Assembly: GCF_019175385.1 (NCBI RefSeq) | Contig: NC_083344.1 | Span: 8,440,725 to 8,504,724 of the forward strand | DNA: 64,000 bases | Direction: 5' to 3' | Source: Lycium barbarum | Lineage: Eukaryota > Streptophyta > Magnoliopsida > Solanales > Solanaceae | In this document: piece by piece, positions 24,675 through 36,487 of the stretch | How positions within the stretch are numbered: position 1 is the stretch's first letter | Layout: each line of letters starts with the position of its first letter | Translations under genes and position numbers: made by a program | The notes under the pieces: model-generated | Told to the model about the DNA's origin: nothing | The model's database searches: none | Seen by the model: only the letters and a program-made list of their open reading frames with translations

Positions 24675-25567
24675 TTGGAAGGAAATATACTTCTGAGTCA
24701 ATCTGGTCAAAGACGAAGCAATAGAAGCAAAACCCTTCACAAATCGGCAGTAGTAGCTAGCCAAACCCACAAAACTACAGACCTAGGTCACAGTAGTGAG
24801 CCTCGCACAATCTCTCACAGCCTCAATCTTCTGAGGATCCACCATGATCCCATCCTTATACACAACGTGGCCCAAGAAGGCCACAGACTCCAACCAAAAC
24901 TCGCATTTTGAAAACTTAGCAAACAAGTTATTCTTCTTCAACAACCCAAGTACAGTGTGAAGATGGTCTCATGTTCCTCTCTACTCTTGGAGTACACCAA
25001 GATATCATCAACAAACACAATCACAAAGGAATCAAGGAATGGCCTAAAGATCTCATTCATCAAAGTCATAAATACAGCCGAGGCATTGGTAAGCCCAAAT
25101 GACATCACCAGAAACTCATAATGTCCATATCTCGTCTGAAATGTTGTCTTCGAGATGTCCTCGGCCTTGATCCTCAACTGGTGGTAGCCTGAAAGCAAGT
25201 TAATCTTGGAAAATACTGAAGCACCCTGAAGCTGGTCAAATAAATCATCAATACGAGGCATAGGACACTTGTTCCGAATAGTAACCTTGTTCAGCTGGCG
25301 ATAATCAATGCACATCCTCATTGATCCATTTTTCTTCTTCACAAACAACACAGGAGCACCCTAAGGGGAGACACTCGGTCTAATAAATCCTTTGCTCAAT
25401 AAATCCTGTAACTGCTCCTTAAGATATCTCAACCCAGTTGGTGTCATCCGATATGGCGGAACAGAAATAGGGCAAGTGCCCGGATCCAAATCAATACAGA
25501 AGTCAATGTCGCGATCGGGTGGCATACCCAGCAAATCGATCGGGAATAACTCCGCGAACTCGCTCAC
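24675..25567 (-). pseudogene. gypsy B reverse transcriptase
   Basis: The frame at 25361-25567 holds the N-terminal part ([33 protein letters not shown]). After a stop, 24938-25351 carries RVT_1 with [48 protein letters not shown] and the catalytic FVDDILVYS. The Asp of FSKIDL is changed to Asn, which would remove a metal-binding residue. A frameshift near 24960 ends the frame before the thumb. Confidence 0.9.
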
Positions 25568-25599
25568 AATAGAAATGGACTATAGGGGTGGAGATGCAA

Positions 25600-26060
25600 C
25601 AGTAGTGTCACGCACATGAGCCAGATAAGCTAAAAACCCCTTGTTGACTAATTTCTTTGCCTGAAGGAAGGAAATAATCTTCTTAGGAGCGGGCTAGGAG
25701 TACCCCTCCACTCAAGTCTAGGAATGCCAGCATAGCCAACGTGACTGTCTTGGCATGACAGCCCAAGATTGCATGGTATGGATGAAGCTGGGTCATACCC
25801 AAGATAATATCAAAGTCCACCATATCAAGAATCATCAAATCTACCCAAGTTTTATATCCCATAAAAGTAACCAAGCATGACTGATAAACTCGATCAACGA
25901 CAACATAATCTTCAATCGAAGTAGACACATGAACAGATATAACTATGCTATCACAAGGCAAATCCCAATCAATGGCATAATATGCAGACACATACGAATA
26001 AGTGGATCCAGGATCAAATAACACGAAAGTCGCTCTACGTCAGACAGAATCGGTACCTGA
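25600..26060 (-). pseudogene. gypsy B protease
   Basis: The retropepsin motif is visible as MLFDPGSTYSYVS at about 25985-26024, and the C-terminal part FDIILGMTQLHPYHAIL at about 25760-25810. The frame ends at 25683 with a stop, and the linker to the reverse transcriptase (NKGFLAYLAHVRDT-like) continues in another frame. Confidence 0.83.
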
Positions 26061-26129
26061 GATAAAGGAATCTGAGGCCTCTACCTCGGGTCTACCAGGG
26101 AATGAGTAACACTAGGCCCCACCACGTCC

Positions 26130-27630
26130 AGACTGAGATCCACCTCTCGAACTCTGAGACCCACCTCTACCAACTTGGGATCTACCTCTAGAAACCTAAG
26201 AATCACTGCGGCCTGTCTGAGCACCGCCCCTCAGAGATGCACCTCCTCGACTACCCAACGATGTCGGAGTCCTCTGAGACTGATAATCTAGCCTGGCTCG
26301 AAGATATCTCCTAGAAATATGACCAAGCTATCCACATACAAAATAGCCCTGAGGGGGCAGAGACTGATAAACTGAAGCTGAGGACCCGGCTGAAACAACC
26401 CTTTCTACCGGTTGAGAAAACGACCTCTCTGGAGATCTTTGCCTGGGTGGCTCACTAGAGGAAGCCTGCAAGGCAGAATGCACAGGGCGGCCGGAATATG
26501 GCTGATACGGCCTAGAAGACTGACTGACGTCCCTCGAACTAGAACTACCATAACTCCCAATCTGACGCTTCCTCTTCTCACTACCCCCTCCAAATGCACG
26601 AGCCTTAGCGACCTCAACCAAAGAATCATGCTCAACGATAGACTAGAAGGAAGCCCCCATAGCCTTTATCTAAAGCCAAGGAATCCAAAGAGAACCGACT
26701 AGCCCACCAACAAAGCGTCTAATCCTGTCAGGCTAAGTAGGGATCAAGGTGAGGGGAATAACAGGCCAGATGTAGATAGCGAGTCACATAGGCCGCCATA
26801 GACAAACCCCTCTACTGAAGATATAGAAACTCATCCCTACGTGTCTCCCTCAAAGCCTGGGGCACATACTTCTCAAAGAAGGCCCCATAGAACTGAGTCC
26901 AAGTTAGGAGAGGAGAACCCTTAAGTCTGCAAGCAACAAAATACCTCCACCAAGTCTTCGCGTCGCCACGAAACTGGTAGGATACATAGTCAACTCTATG
27001 GGACTCTACGATCCCCATCCTATGTAGTAACTCATGCATATCCAAGATGAACTCATAAGCATCATCTGCAGAAGTATCCAAAAACCTTGACGGCTCCAAC
27101 TTCCTAAACCTCCCAATAAGATCCTAGTCAATCAAGGTCGTAACAAGGTCTGCTACGGGTTTAAGACCATCCCCGGGGCTAGCACTCCATCAATACGGGG
27201 AACCATAGTTGTAGCGGGGTGTGCCACTCGAGTAGGTCTCTACTCAAGAGCCTGCGCCCCAATTCTGCTCTGCGAACCTCCGCCCGGAGTAGTGACACCA
27301 GCGGCAGCTTGCTGGGCATCTAGATGGAGTAGAACATAAGCCATAGTATCCTACATAGTCTGCTCAGAAGAAATCTCGGACTGTGTCCGTGTGAGGCTAC
27401 ATCATCCTCTGTGGCCTGGTCTCCAACTTGCTGATCCTCAGACTCTGGAGACGGAGATCTCTTGCACCGCTGTCCTACCGCAGGAACCCTGTCCCTGGCT
27501 GGGGCAGTCCCGCGGCCTCTAGCTCTGCCGCTCCCTCTAACTGTCGCTCACCCTCTGGTGCCAGCCACAGCTGCGGGCTCTGGCCCCTAATCTAGGGCTA
27601 TAGTAGCTCGAGTCCTCACCATCTGTGAGA
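26130..27630 (-). pseudogene. gypsy B gag
   Basis: The minus strand has MVRTRATIALD at about 27620, then Arg/Gly-rich sequence with stops. A Retrotrans_gag segment at 26812-27099 (MEPSRFLDTSADDAYEF, RGDAKTWWRYF, FEKYVPQALRETRRDEF) follows. At 26328-26635 is a Ser/Pro-rich linker ending at the remains of a zinc knuckle (GYFVCG) followed by a stop. Several stops and frameshifts separate these parts. Confidence 0.85.
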
Positions 27631-27812
27631 GAAGAGATAAGAGTCAGATACCAATTCGATTGTTCGAGATACCAATTAGAACAAAGTAGCACGTAAGAAG
27701 GAAGGAAAGCAAAATTTCCTAAAATGTCCTATAGCCTCTCACAGAAGTACGAAGCTCATCGTATCAATCCATGAGAATCTACTAGACACGCTCTTGTATT
27801 ATAGACCGGGTA

Positions 27813-27831
27813 ACCTAGGGCTCTGATACCA
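27813..27831 (-). other. Primer-binding site of gypsy B
   Basis: The minus strand reads TTGGTATCAGAGCCCTAGG three bases from the LTR end. TGGTATCAGAGCC is the standard complement of the plant initiator-Met tRNA 3' end, so this site looks intact. Confidence 0.9.
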
Positions 27832-27834
27832 ACT

Positions 27835-29270
27835 TGTTATGACCCGATTCTGCTAAGTCGCGCGGGCACCTACCTTTCCCACTCCAGTAGGTGAACTCTC
27901 AACCCAACAATAGTAAAAACACAAACAATTAACTAAATAAGCGGAAGAGATAAAATCACGTAAGTCTGACGATAATAATTTAGAAAATATGTGGAACAAA
28001 GGAAAATACACCCTAGAGTCTGGTCTAATCCATACAAGAGCATCTAACTAGAATATGCAAGTATGGAATATCAATAATACATCAAGTCTGAATATGTCTC
28101 GGAATAGAAAATAAGACATAAATAAAGAAAAGTCTTCAAGGCGGCGAACGTCTCGTGCTCACCTTGTAAACTCTAAGCAACTCTCGGAGCGACTATCAGC
28201 CACGAGAAACGGAGGTCGATCCTACCTGAAATTCTACATTCATAAAAGAATGTAGTAAGTGCACGTCAGTAAAAAACCGTAGTACTAGTAGGTATCATAG
28301 GACGACTAAGTTTAGCTAACATAATCCATACAGTAAAGTAAGATAAACAGGTAAATCAACAAGTATAAGTCAAACATAAGCCAGAAATCGAGTACACGTC
28401 ATCACCTTGGTTATAACATCTACATCCAAGTGTGCCAAGTCTCAATATATCCAAGCGAATCCAAATAACACAAGTATATCACCAGATCATCACAAAAGAA
28501 CCATAATGCAATGCAATGCAATAATTTATGAAATGTAAATGCAATGCAATGTTGTGTACATATGTACTCCAGACGGAAGTATCGACGTCTCGGTAGCACA
28601 ACCCATGGGGGGACCCGCGGAGTCCATGTACCTTACGGTCCGACAATAACTTGAATATCGCTAGCTCACGATCCCGGGACAAACCTCGAGAATTGCTACG
28701 CACAACCTCAATTCTGGGACAACCATCATATATCGGTCCTCACATCACTCTCATCCAACTGAACCCGGCTCATCACAGTGTTTCCTCAAGTATCATCAAT
28801 GTATCAACAATATATCATGAAAGATGAGAATGCGTGCAATGTATGAGTTCAATGTCAATAATCAGATCAATATCACAAGTACCAAGCAAGGGTACGCCAA
28901 CAATATCATGAAAAGGCTACATAAGCCATATAGAATAATATCCTCTCATCAAATATCAACAAGTAAAGTACCACAATATCATGAATAAGATATATCAATA
29001 GTCTCCAACATCTACTATCACCACGCGACATCAAGCCAACAACAATAGCACAAATCAAGTCACAACACAATGGGGTGGGTAGCCCCAATCACACAACAGG
29101 GCCCAACCTAAGACAATATACAACTCAACTTCATGCCCGAAGGTTTACATGTTTTCTCCGATAAGACCATCTAAATATATGCTTCGCTAAACGAAGTCTC
29201 ACCATAAGGTAAACCGTACCTACCTGGAAGGCCGAACATCAATAACACCAACAATCACTCATTAGCCTTT
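27835..29270 (-). repeat. 5' LTR of gypsy B, truncated at its outer end
   Basis: It starts at the primer-binding site side with TGTTATGACCCG and matches the left LTR from 28400 to about 29268. Beyond CCAACAATCACTCATTAGCC the similarity stops and MULE sequence begins at once (29271). The outer half of the LTR, with its promoter end, is therefore gone. Confidence 0.85.
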
Positions 29271-29759
29271 CTTATGGAGACATTTTGATTGGTCAAGTGC
29301 AGCTGAAAACTCTAAGCCAACAATGTAATCAAAATTACACTGAAAATTGGTAAATATCCATTTTTAACTAATAATTTTGTATAGTAGTACATATTTTTTT
29401 TACTACACGTATGGTAATAGTAATGTTTTTTTGTATCTTTTTAGGGGTTATACACCTGATATGAGTAATATTGGGTAATACTCTGAGTTTGGTGTAGTTG
29501 ATTATTATCGGTAGGTATACTTTTTATTAATTAAATAATATAAGTGTCTTGATGTTTAGTTTTTACAATACTTGAACTATCTCTGTAGTGAAAATTACAT
29601 ACAAAACTCGCCAGTGGCACCAAATGTTGATTTCGGTGCAGTTGATCTTTCTTCAAACCCTGACAATATTGAACATTATCGGTAGGTTCATCACCTTGAT
29701 ATTAAATAATACATATATATTTTGATGTTGGTATTTAAAATATGTTGCCTTTTTTCATG

Positions 29760-31806
29760 TAGAAAGAGGCCTTTACTAGATGGTGATGATTATCCTAACT
29801 ATATAGAACATCATCGAGTGATAGCGATGATATACCGAATGCAGAGGAGTCCGACGATGATGATAATGATGAGGTTGATGTTAATCCTCATATGCAGGAA
29901 CAACAATTAGTAGAAATGATGCGAAGTCGGCCAAACTAGCAAAAACCGATGGCCAAAAGCCCAATTCACCAAGAAGAACCGATGGTCGATAGCCCAATTC
30001 AGTGGCATTTTGAGTTATTTCATATCTTGGCAATCTTCAAGGTCGTCTTGATGCCTTCGTCTACACCAGAGAAGATGATCCAATTTTCCATAAATTATGG
30101 AAAGAACCGGTCGATCTTGTAAATAATGATGTTCACCTTGCAAAAGGCATGATGCTCGAATCCAAAAAGGCATTACAAAAGGCCGTCAAAATTTATAGCT
30201 ACCAAGGAATGAGGGAGTTTAGGGTTGATGATTCAACCCGAAAGATACTGAGACTGGTTTGCAGACGACAGTATCAAGGTTGTCAATAGATGCTTCGTAG
30301 TATTGTTAAGCGTGATAGTATGCGGATTATCACAAAATTCCACCCACATGACACTTGTGATATAGGAGAGAATCAAGAAGATCATTTTAATTTAGATACA
30401 AATATGATTGCTCAAGTGTTACTTGTTCACGTTACCGAACCCCCAAGGTAAGCTATTCGACCAAGTTCATTATAATTTTGACATCAATTAAATTATCATA
30501 TCATTGCTAAATGTTGTTTGTTTAAACTTGTCCAGGTATCCCATCAAAGATTGCATTAGAAACGTTAAGGAAACATATCGTAAAATGATAAGCAAGAGAA
30601 AGGGATATCTCGGGCGTAGGTGGGCTTTTGAGATGATTTATGGTACATGGGAGGGCTCTTTCCAGCAGTTGCCGAGGTATATGGCAACTCTACAGAAATT
30701 CAATCCTGGTACTGTTGTAGAGTGGAAGCTCGTTGCCGGTAATATTTTCAATTTTGTAACCTTGCATTGATGGTTTTGCTCATTGTCGTCTAGTCATATC
30801 CATAGATGGGACACATGTGTATGGGGTATACGACATCAAGCTACTGATTGCAGTAGGAATGGATGCCAATGGGTAGATATTCCTTCTTGATTTCGCCATT
30901 GCAGCTAACGAGAGCAACAAGACATGGGGGATGTTTTTGACACATTTGAGGCGATATGTTATTAAGTTTCATATAGGCATATGCGTGCTATCTGATCGAA
31001 ATCAAGCCATATTAAACAATATGTTTAATTTGACGGGGTGCCAGCCTCCCTTTGCTTACCATCGCTTTTGTTTAAGGCACATAAAGGCAATTTCCCAAAC
31101 AAAATTTGGAAACAGCACACTAAACAAATTGATGTGGGCGGCTGCAATGGAGCATCAAGAAAAAAAAAATTCTTCTGCGGATGGAGATGATCAAGTCAGT
31201 GAATCCAACAGCATATAATTGGTTGAAGGATATCGACGTTGAGAAATGGACATTACATGCGGATGGAGGCAGGAAATGAGAGATGCTAACAATAAATAGC
31301 TTTGAGTCATTCAATGGTTTGCTAAAATCTGCTGAGGGGCTACCCGTTACTGCAATGGTGAGAATGCCTTTCAAGCAAGTTGTGGAGCGGTTTGCCACTA
31401 GAACAAGACATGCCAAAGCCATATTAGCAGATGGTGGAAATTGATGCCAAAACCTGCACAAATGTTCGAGCATCATAGGAAAAAATGTGAGCTATACAAG
31501 ATGGAAGAGTATAACTATGCTGAATGTGTATATGAAGTCCGGACAGATTATTACCAAGGTCGGGGAGGAAACCTTCATGCCGTTTATAAGAGAACGAGAC
31601 CATGTAGTTGTGGTCAGTGGCAATCATACCACATGCCGCGTTCTCATGCCATCAAGTGTTTCGAGGCAATGGGAAAAACGGTATCCACTTATGTGGCATC
31701 CGAATACAACGTCGCAAGCTATCTTAAAGCATATGTCAGAGGTTTCTACCCACTTGGTGATCAATCTTATTGGCCAAATGAGCCATTTTCAATGATTGCT
31801 AACAAG
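29760..31806 (+). pseudogene. MULE copy 1 transposase: DNA-binding, catalytic and SWIM regions
   Basis: An acidic N-terminal part (29760-29940) is followed by a MuDR DNA-binding region at about 30040-30449 (DDSTRKILRLVCRRQYQGC), in which TAG at 30287-30289 replaces a Trp codon. An 80-bp GT-AG intron (30450-30532) comes next. The MULE catalytic domain follows at 30533-31230, with first Asp SIDGTHVYG, second SDRNQAI, and FAYHRFCLRHIK. A SWIM-type zinc finger, PCSCGQWQSYHMPRSHAIKC, lies at about 31600-31660. Frameshifts and stops are frequent, so no active transposase is made. Confidence 0.87.
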
Positions 31807-31811
31807 GAGTA

Positions 31812-34130
31812 TGTCACGACCCAGCTAGGGGCCGCGACGGGTACCCGGAGCTAGCCACCGAGCACCGCTTGGTCTACTACTCATCTTACTCATTTAATGC
31901 CCTTTTTATCAACTTTGTACACAATCGTAGAAAAATCATATTTTATATGGAAACATAATTGCTTTATATACACTTGCCTCTCGGCCATCAAAATAATATA
32001 TACATACAATAACATCTTGTGAGACTATCTAACCCACATTTCGTATCTATGAGCCTCTACTGACATACTGTATACATAGACGGAACAAGACTCCGTCGTG
32101 CCCAAAATATGCATATATACCAAAAGGAGAATCACAAGCACCTCCGAACAATGGAGTGCTCTTAATCAGCTGATAGCTACTAAGGATCTGGACCGAGCTC
32201 ACCTCCCTGTCTACCTGTGGGCATGAACACAGCGTCCAAAGAAAACGGACGTCAGTACAAATATTGTACTGAGTACGAGAGGCATAAACAATGAAGAAAG
32301 ACAACAATAATATAATGAAAACATCAATATGAAACATCTGGATCTGTATGACCATCATAAAAGAAGTAATGCATGTTGTCTTACTCATATTCATTATCAT
32401 ATCATGTATGCATAATGTGTAAGTTGCCCGTCCATGTCGGAACGGTGTGATAATCAATAACATTATCCCGCGTCCAGGCCTCCCGCATCCGGGGTACCAT
32501 CTCATGCCGCCCACTAGTGGTGTCTGCCCATGCCAACTGGCTATGGTGTATCCGTATAGCTGCCCGCCTTGGCGGTGAATGCCCGGCCAACTAGGCCCGG
32601 TGTGATGCAATCATGACATGCTCATCATAAAATACTTACCATAATATTCTTATCAAAATATACGTGTCATCATACATGCATAAAGACTCTAGAACAACTG
32701 CATTCTATCGAGGTGACGTAAGGTCGTGAACCCTCGATTCCATTATGGACATATATGAGCATTCTGTCTCACCTTGAAGGAAATAATACATAAGGTGAGT
32801 GTAAGCAATAAATAACGTCATTATCAACATGGCATCATCATATCATATCTTTTTATCTTATATGGGCACTTATGGATATAGGTTTTTAGCTTTCCAGAAT
32901 ATAGGAACTCATGAAGAGGAAAGGAATTCATGTTATAGGATTCATGCCATTAGAAAGAAAGGACTAGCCTCACATACCTTTGTCGTTTAGCTAAGCTATC
33001 GTTCACTTGCTCCCCTTTAGCGTCACGTCGCTACCTTCACGAGAGAATCCGTATTCACATTAGTTAGTCGACTTAAGGAAACGCGTCACTATTTCTAGAG
33101 AAAATTGGGCAGCACTTCCTTTATTTATACTACCTTTCCCATATTCTATATCAACTCCCCAACGTTCACATCAACATCCACAATATTACAATCAACAACC
33201 ATCATTTATATATGTTTATCACATTCCACCATTTTCCTCCAATTTTCCCACATTTACCCTTATAACTCATTTTTGTGTTTTCGCACATTTAATACTTGTT
33301 TCATGATATAACCATCATTTATAACGTATTCATAATCACAACACATCATCATTCATGATTCAATTCCACTATCATTCAATGGTGACACTATTCACCCATT
33401 CAAGACCCATTTCCCATGTCTTTTTACAATTCAAGTTTCTTAGTCTTCTAATACTTTAAAAAACATGATAAAGTCATGAAACTTACCTTAGATGATAGTT
33501 GAACAAGTCTTGAGTTGAAATGTTTCACTTGGACAAAACCCTAGTTCCACCCTTTATGGAATTTCTTGACTTAAATGATCCTTTGATGTGTTTCTTACAC
33601 TTGGTTTTGGTGGATTGATGAAATTGATCTTAATTCTTCATTTGAGTTCTTGGTTTGGAAGAGTTTGGAATGTTCTAGAGAGGGATTGGGTCGTGGAGTG
33701 AGAAGGAGAAATGAATAAGATGAACTTAGATCACTTTTTTATAAAGTTGAAATCTGTCCCGATGCCATTATACGGTCCGTATAATCGACCATAAAACTGC
33801 TCCAGTGGCTTCCCTTCTCTGTGTCAACTTGACGGTTCATTTTACGGGCCGTATAATCTACCGTAAAACCCACCTTTTCTCAACTTCACTCTGTGACACT
33901 TCTACGGTTCATTATACGGTCCGTATAATCGACCGTATAATCCACCAATTAACTGAATCTTATTTTTGTTACTTCGTTAAATCTCTGATCCTTATAGGAC
34001 CTTCTTAACAATTGTTCAACACTTTGATACCAATCTAAGGGACGTCATTACTCATCAAAACATCGCACACGCTATTTCTTTTGTTAACCTATTCACTGTA
34101 CGCTAACGGGAAAATTTCCGAGGTATAACA
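31812..34130 (-). repeat. Solo gypsy LTR (2.3 kb) nested in MULE copy 1
   Basis: The plus strand starts TGTCACGACCC and ends GAGGTATAACA, so the LTR is in minus orientation (TGTTATACCTCGG..GGGTCGTGACA). A perfect 5-bp duplication GAGTA lies at 31807-31811 and 34131-34135, and removing the insert restores the MULE reading (ANKEY into IRKIHVNART). It holds the shared LTR core at about 32230-32282 and a cluster of CGGTCCGTATAATCGACCG-like palindromic words at 33770-33945. The open frame at 32047-32610 is unsupported. Confidence 0.9.
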
Positions 34131-34345
34131 GAGTATATCCGTAAAATTCATGTTAACGCACGAACTCGGATTCCCAATCAAAAGGATGTTCCGGATAGGA
34201 CATACTCTCGAAGGTGCTGAACGTGTAAGGAGTTTGGCCATGATAAGTGTTTGTGTAACCAACGGGTCCGTGGTGGTGCAAGTACCTCTCGTAGTGGAAG
34301 AACCTCTCATAGTGGAAGAGCCTCTCGTGGTTGAAGATTGTCTTG
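34131..34345 (+). pseudogene. MULE copy 1 transposase, C-terminal tail
   Basis: This is the continuation after the inserted LTR: IRKIHVNARTRIPNQ then a CCHC-like zinc knuckle region (C..CKEFGHDKCLC) and a Gly/Arg/Ser-rich tail (SRSGRTSHSGRASRG). Copy 2 has the same tail (CSFCNYVGHDKRKC, then Gly/Ser/Arg). Frameshifts separate the parts. Confidence 0.8.
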
Positions 34346-34360
34346 AATTATGAATGTATT

Positions 34361-34888
34361 TTAATCCTTCTTGATGTATTGGAATTGCCTTGAATTATCA
34401 ATGTATTTTAATTCTTCTTGATGTATTCGAATTGTCTTGAATTATGAACGGCAAAAAAAAAAACTCGAAAAAAATATCAACATATCCTTAATAATGTAAT
34501 GCCTCGACTAAATAATAAAACACTTAAATCAAATCCTTATAAAATAAAACAGTTAAACCTAACGATAATAAGTTTCTAAACAAAACTTACTTCAGGGCCC
34601 TTTACAACCGTTAAAACGACAGTCCAAACGTTTAGGTATACTTGATGTATTGAACCTACATTATTGTTTGCAAAAAAACATATCACGTTCTATATAAAAT
34701 GTTGATATTACAGAGTTTTGAGACATGACTAATCTTTGGTTAATGTATGAAAAAAATATATGAATTTCAAAATTTTGAAATTATACAAAGTGAGGGAAAA
34801 TAAAACTAGTACCTTTTGCGCGCTAATTTTGTGCGCAAAAGGTACTTTTGTCATATATTTTTTTGTGGGTTATTTTATTTTGGATGAA
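34361..34888. other. AT-rich spacer with a 14-bp inverted repeat
   Basis: The first 85 bp are repeats of TTGAATTATGAATGTATTTTA-like sequence, perhaps the MULE 3' flank. At 34808-34846 AGTACCTTTTGCGC is followed after 11 bases by its exact inverse GCGCAAAAGGTACT. No gene is recognised. Confidence 0.6.
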
Positions 34889-35180
34889 CTATTGCTTAGT
34901 CTAGCTTTTATGGAAGCTTTAACAATTTATGGACTGGTTGTAGCATTAGCACTTTTATTTGCAAATCTTTTTGTTTAATCTTATCTTAGAGCTTAGAAAT
35001 ATGAAAAAGAAATAAATTTTTCATATTTTATTGCCTTCGATTTATCGTTTGCTTTTTCAAATTCTATCAAGATTTCCCTCCTCCAATTCTTTATTCTTTG
35101 ACAAAAGAACCTACAGGAAGGGCTGATTTGTGGATGAGAAATTAGCATACTGACTCGCTTTCATCCTTCCCGTCCATAGA
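34889..35180 (+). pseudogene. atpH: Nuclear plastid DNA insert: 3' end of atpH and downstream spacer
   Basis: The frame ending at 34978 reads [20 protein letters not shown] then ALLFANLFV and a stop. This is the C-terminal 29 residues of plastid ATP synthase subunit c, with one change (Leu for Pro, CTT for CCT, in the normal ANPFV). Following DNA (GCTTAGAAATATGAAAAAGA onward) looks like the plastid atpH-atpF spacer. The N-terminal 50 or so residues of atpH are absent, and what lies upstream is not plastid-like. The product is a piece of the thylakoid proton-channel ring protein, non-functional here. The right limit (about 35180) is an estimate from memory of the plastid spacer. Confidence 0.85.
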
Positions 35181-36477
35181 CCAATTTTGGGATTATTTAA
35201 GTTGCGGACTCCACGAAGAAAAGGCCAAAACAAGCAATACAAACAGAAATTAAATACTTAGTTTACAAACAGTGTCTTTTTGCAATTCCACTACTCTGCT
35301 GTAATCTGTACCTTCCCTGGCAACGTGTCTCTTTCATTCCCTATATCAATTTCTCTAATCCCTTTTGTAGTTCTTTACTTGCGAGGCTCCCTTTCTTTGT
35401 TATTTTTTCACAGTTGTTAGAACATTGGTAAGCCATATTTATGTATTTCTCCATTTTGCTTTGTCATTATGGCTATGATGCATATGTAATATGTACATGT
35501 GTCACATTCAGATTTCACATTTTTATTCTTGTTTAGTGTTTTGGTTCATCTATGGCTTATGTTAGCTGTTTTTACAGGGGAAAAAAAACAACGGTTGTTC
35601 AGGGTCTTATTCAGATCTTAATTTTTGTTTATTTACATATAGTTTGTCCATCTATAGGTGTACATTGTATGTAAACAGTGTGTTTTCACAAACAACGCTT
35701 TATCAACAACCCCTCGTCCCTCGTCCCTCGTCCCTCTTTCGCATTTTCTTTTTGTCATCTACACACAGGGTTTTACTATATTTCTCTTTCTTCTTGTATT
35801 TATTCTCTGTTTTTCGGTACATACAGTAGTTGTTTTTCTCAGGCAAAAAAAAAAAAAAAAAAAAGGTATTTCTGTCAACAACCCCTCCTCCCTCTTTTTT
35901 TTAATATATTTACTCTGTTTTTTTTGGAAAAAAAAAAAGAATGTGTGTTAGTGCTCTAAATTTTCATTTGAATTAACGTATGGTTCTTTATCTGTAATCT
36001 GTACATGGGTCTCCTTCATATTTTTGATGTTTTTTATGTGTGTTTATTTTCACCGTCTGTGCGTGAATTTCAAAACCCTTTTTTATCCACAACACTCACT
36101 AATTAATCTGTTTTTGTAGGCAAAAGAAAGACTATTTGACTCTCCATTTTCATTTGGACCTGAGTCACATTCAGAGAATTTCTTTTGCTCATGTTTGTTT
36201 TTACCATCTAAGTGCGTTTGTAAACACTGAGTTTTACTTTTTTCTTTTATTTACTCTGTTTTTCAGTTGTTTTTCCTAGGCCAAAAATGTATGGTGAGGT
36301 TATTTAGCATAAAAATTAGGTGACAAATAACAGCACCCCCTCCTGTAGAAAAGGCCAAAAATAGAAAACCAACAAAAAAGTATATATTGCAACCGTACCC
36401 CCATCAGCCTTTTTGCCATTCCACTACTCAACTGTACTATGTACCTTTCCTAGCAAGACATCTCTTTCATTCCTCTC

Positions 36478-36487
36478 TCTATATATA
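36478..36487 (+). promoter_or_regulatory. Candidate TATA box of the XS gene
   Basis: CTATATATAG lies about 3.85 kb upstream of the ATG, followed within 40-110 bp by a pyrimidine-rich stretch like a plant 5' leader and by a GT donor-like GAGGTATAT at about 36591-36599. The duplicate at 35335-35345 has only CCCTATATCAA. Confidence 0.45.

Larger units (their letters stand above)
17920..29270 (-). mobile_element. Ty3/gypsy chromovirus B, both outer ends missing
   Basis: Minus-strand gag, protease, reverse transcriptase, RNase H, integrase and chromodomain-type tail lie between two LTR fragments. The left LTR (17920-20078) lacks about 565 bp at its outer end and the right LTR (27835-29270) lacks its outer end from about 29270, so neither true terminus nor a target-site duplication survives. 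Proteins are related to element A but clearly a different family. A solo LTR interrupts it at 21721-24245. Confidence 0.88.
29271..34360 (+). mobile_element. Mutator-like element copy 1 (MULE), 5'-truncated
   Basis: Degenerate MuDR-type transposase sequence on the plus strand, homologous in order and detail to the minus-strand copy at 57160-62754. The similarity starts at once after the gypsy B LTR (TTATGGAGACATTTTG versus CTTATGAAGGCATTTTG in copy 2), so upstream sequence was lost there. A solo LTR interrupts the C-terminal region at 31812-34130. No terminal inverted repeats could be found for this copy. Confidence 0.87.

Noticed and set aside
32047..32610. 187-residue open frame on the minus strand
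   Set aside because: It lies inside a solo LTR, matches no protein family I know, and the composition looks like translated non-coding LTR.
35658..35959. Overlapping open frames rich in Phe, Ser and Lys
   Set aside because: They arise from T/C-rich and poly-A sequence upstream of the XS gene and change frame between the duplicated blocks.
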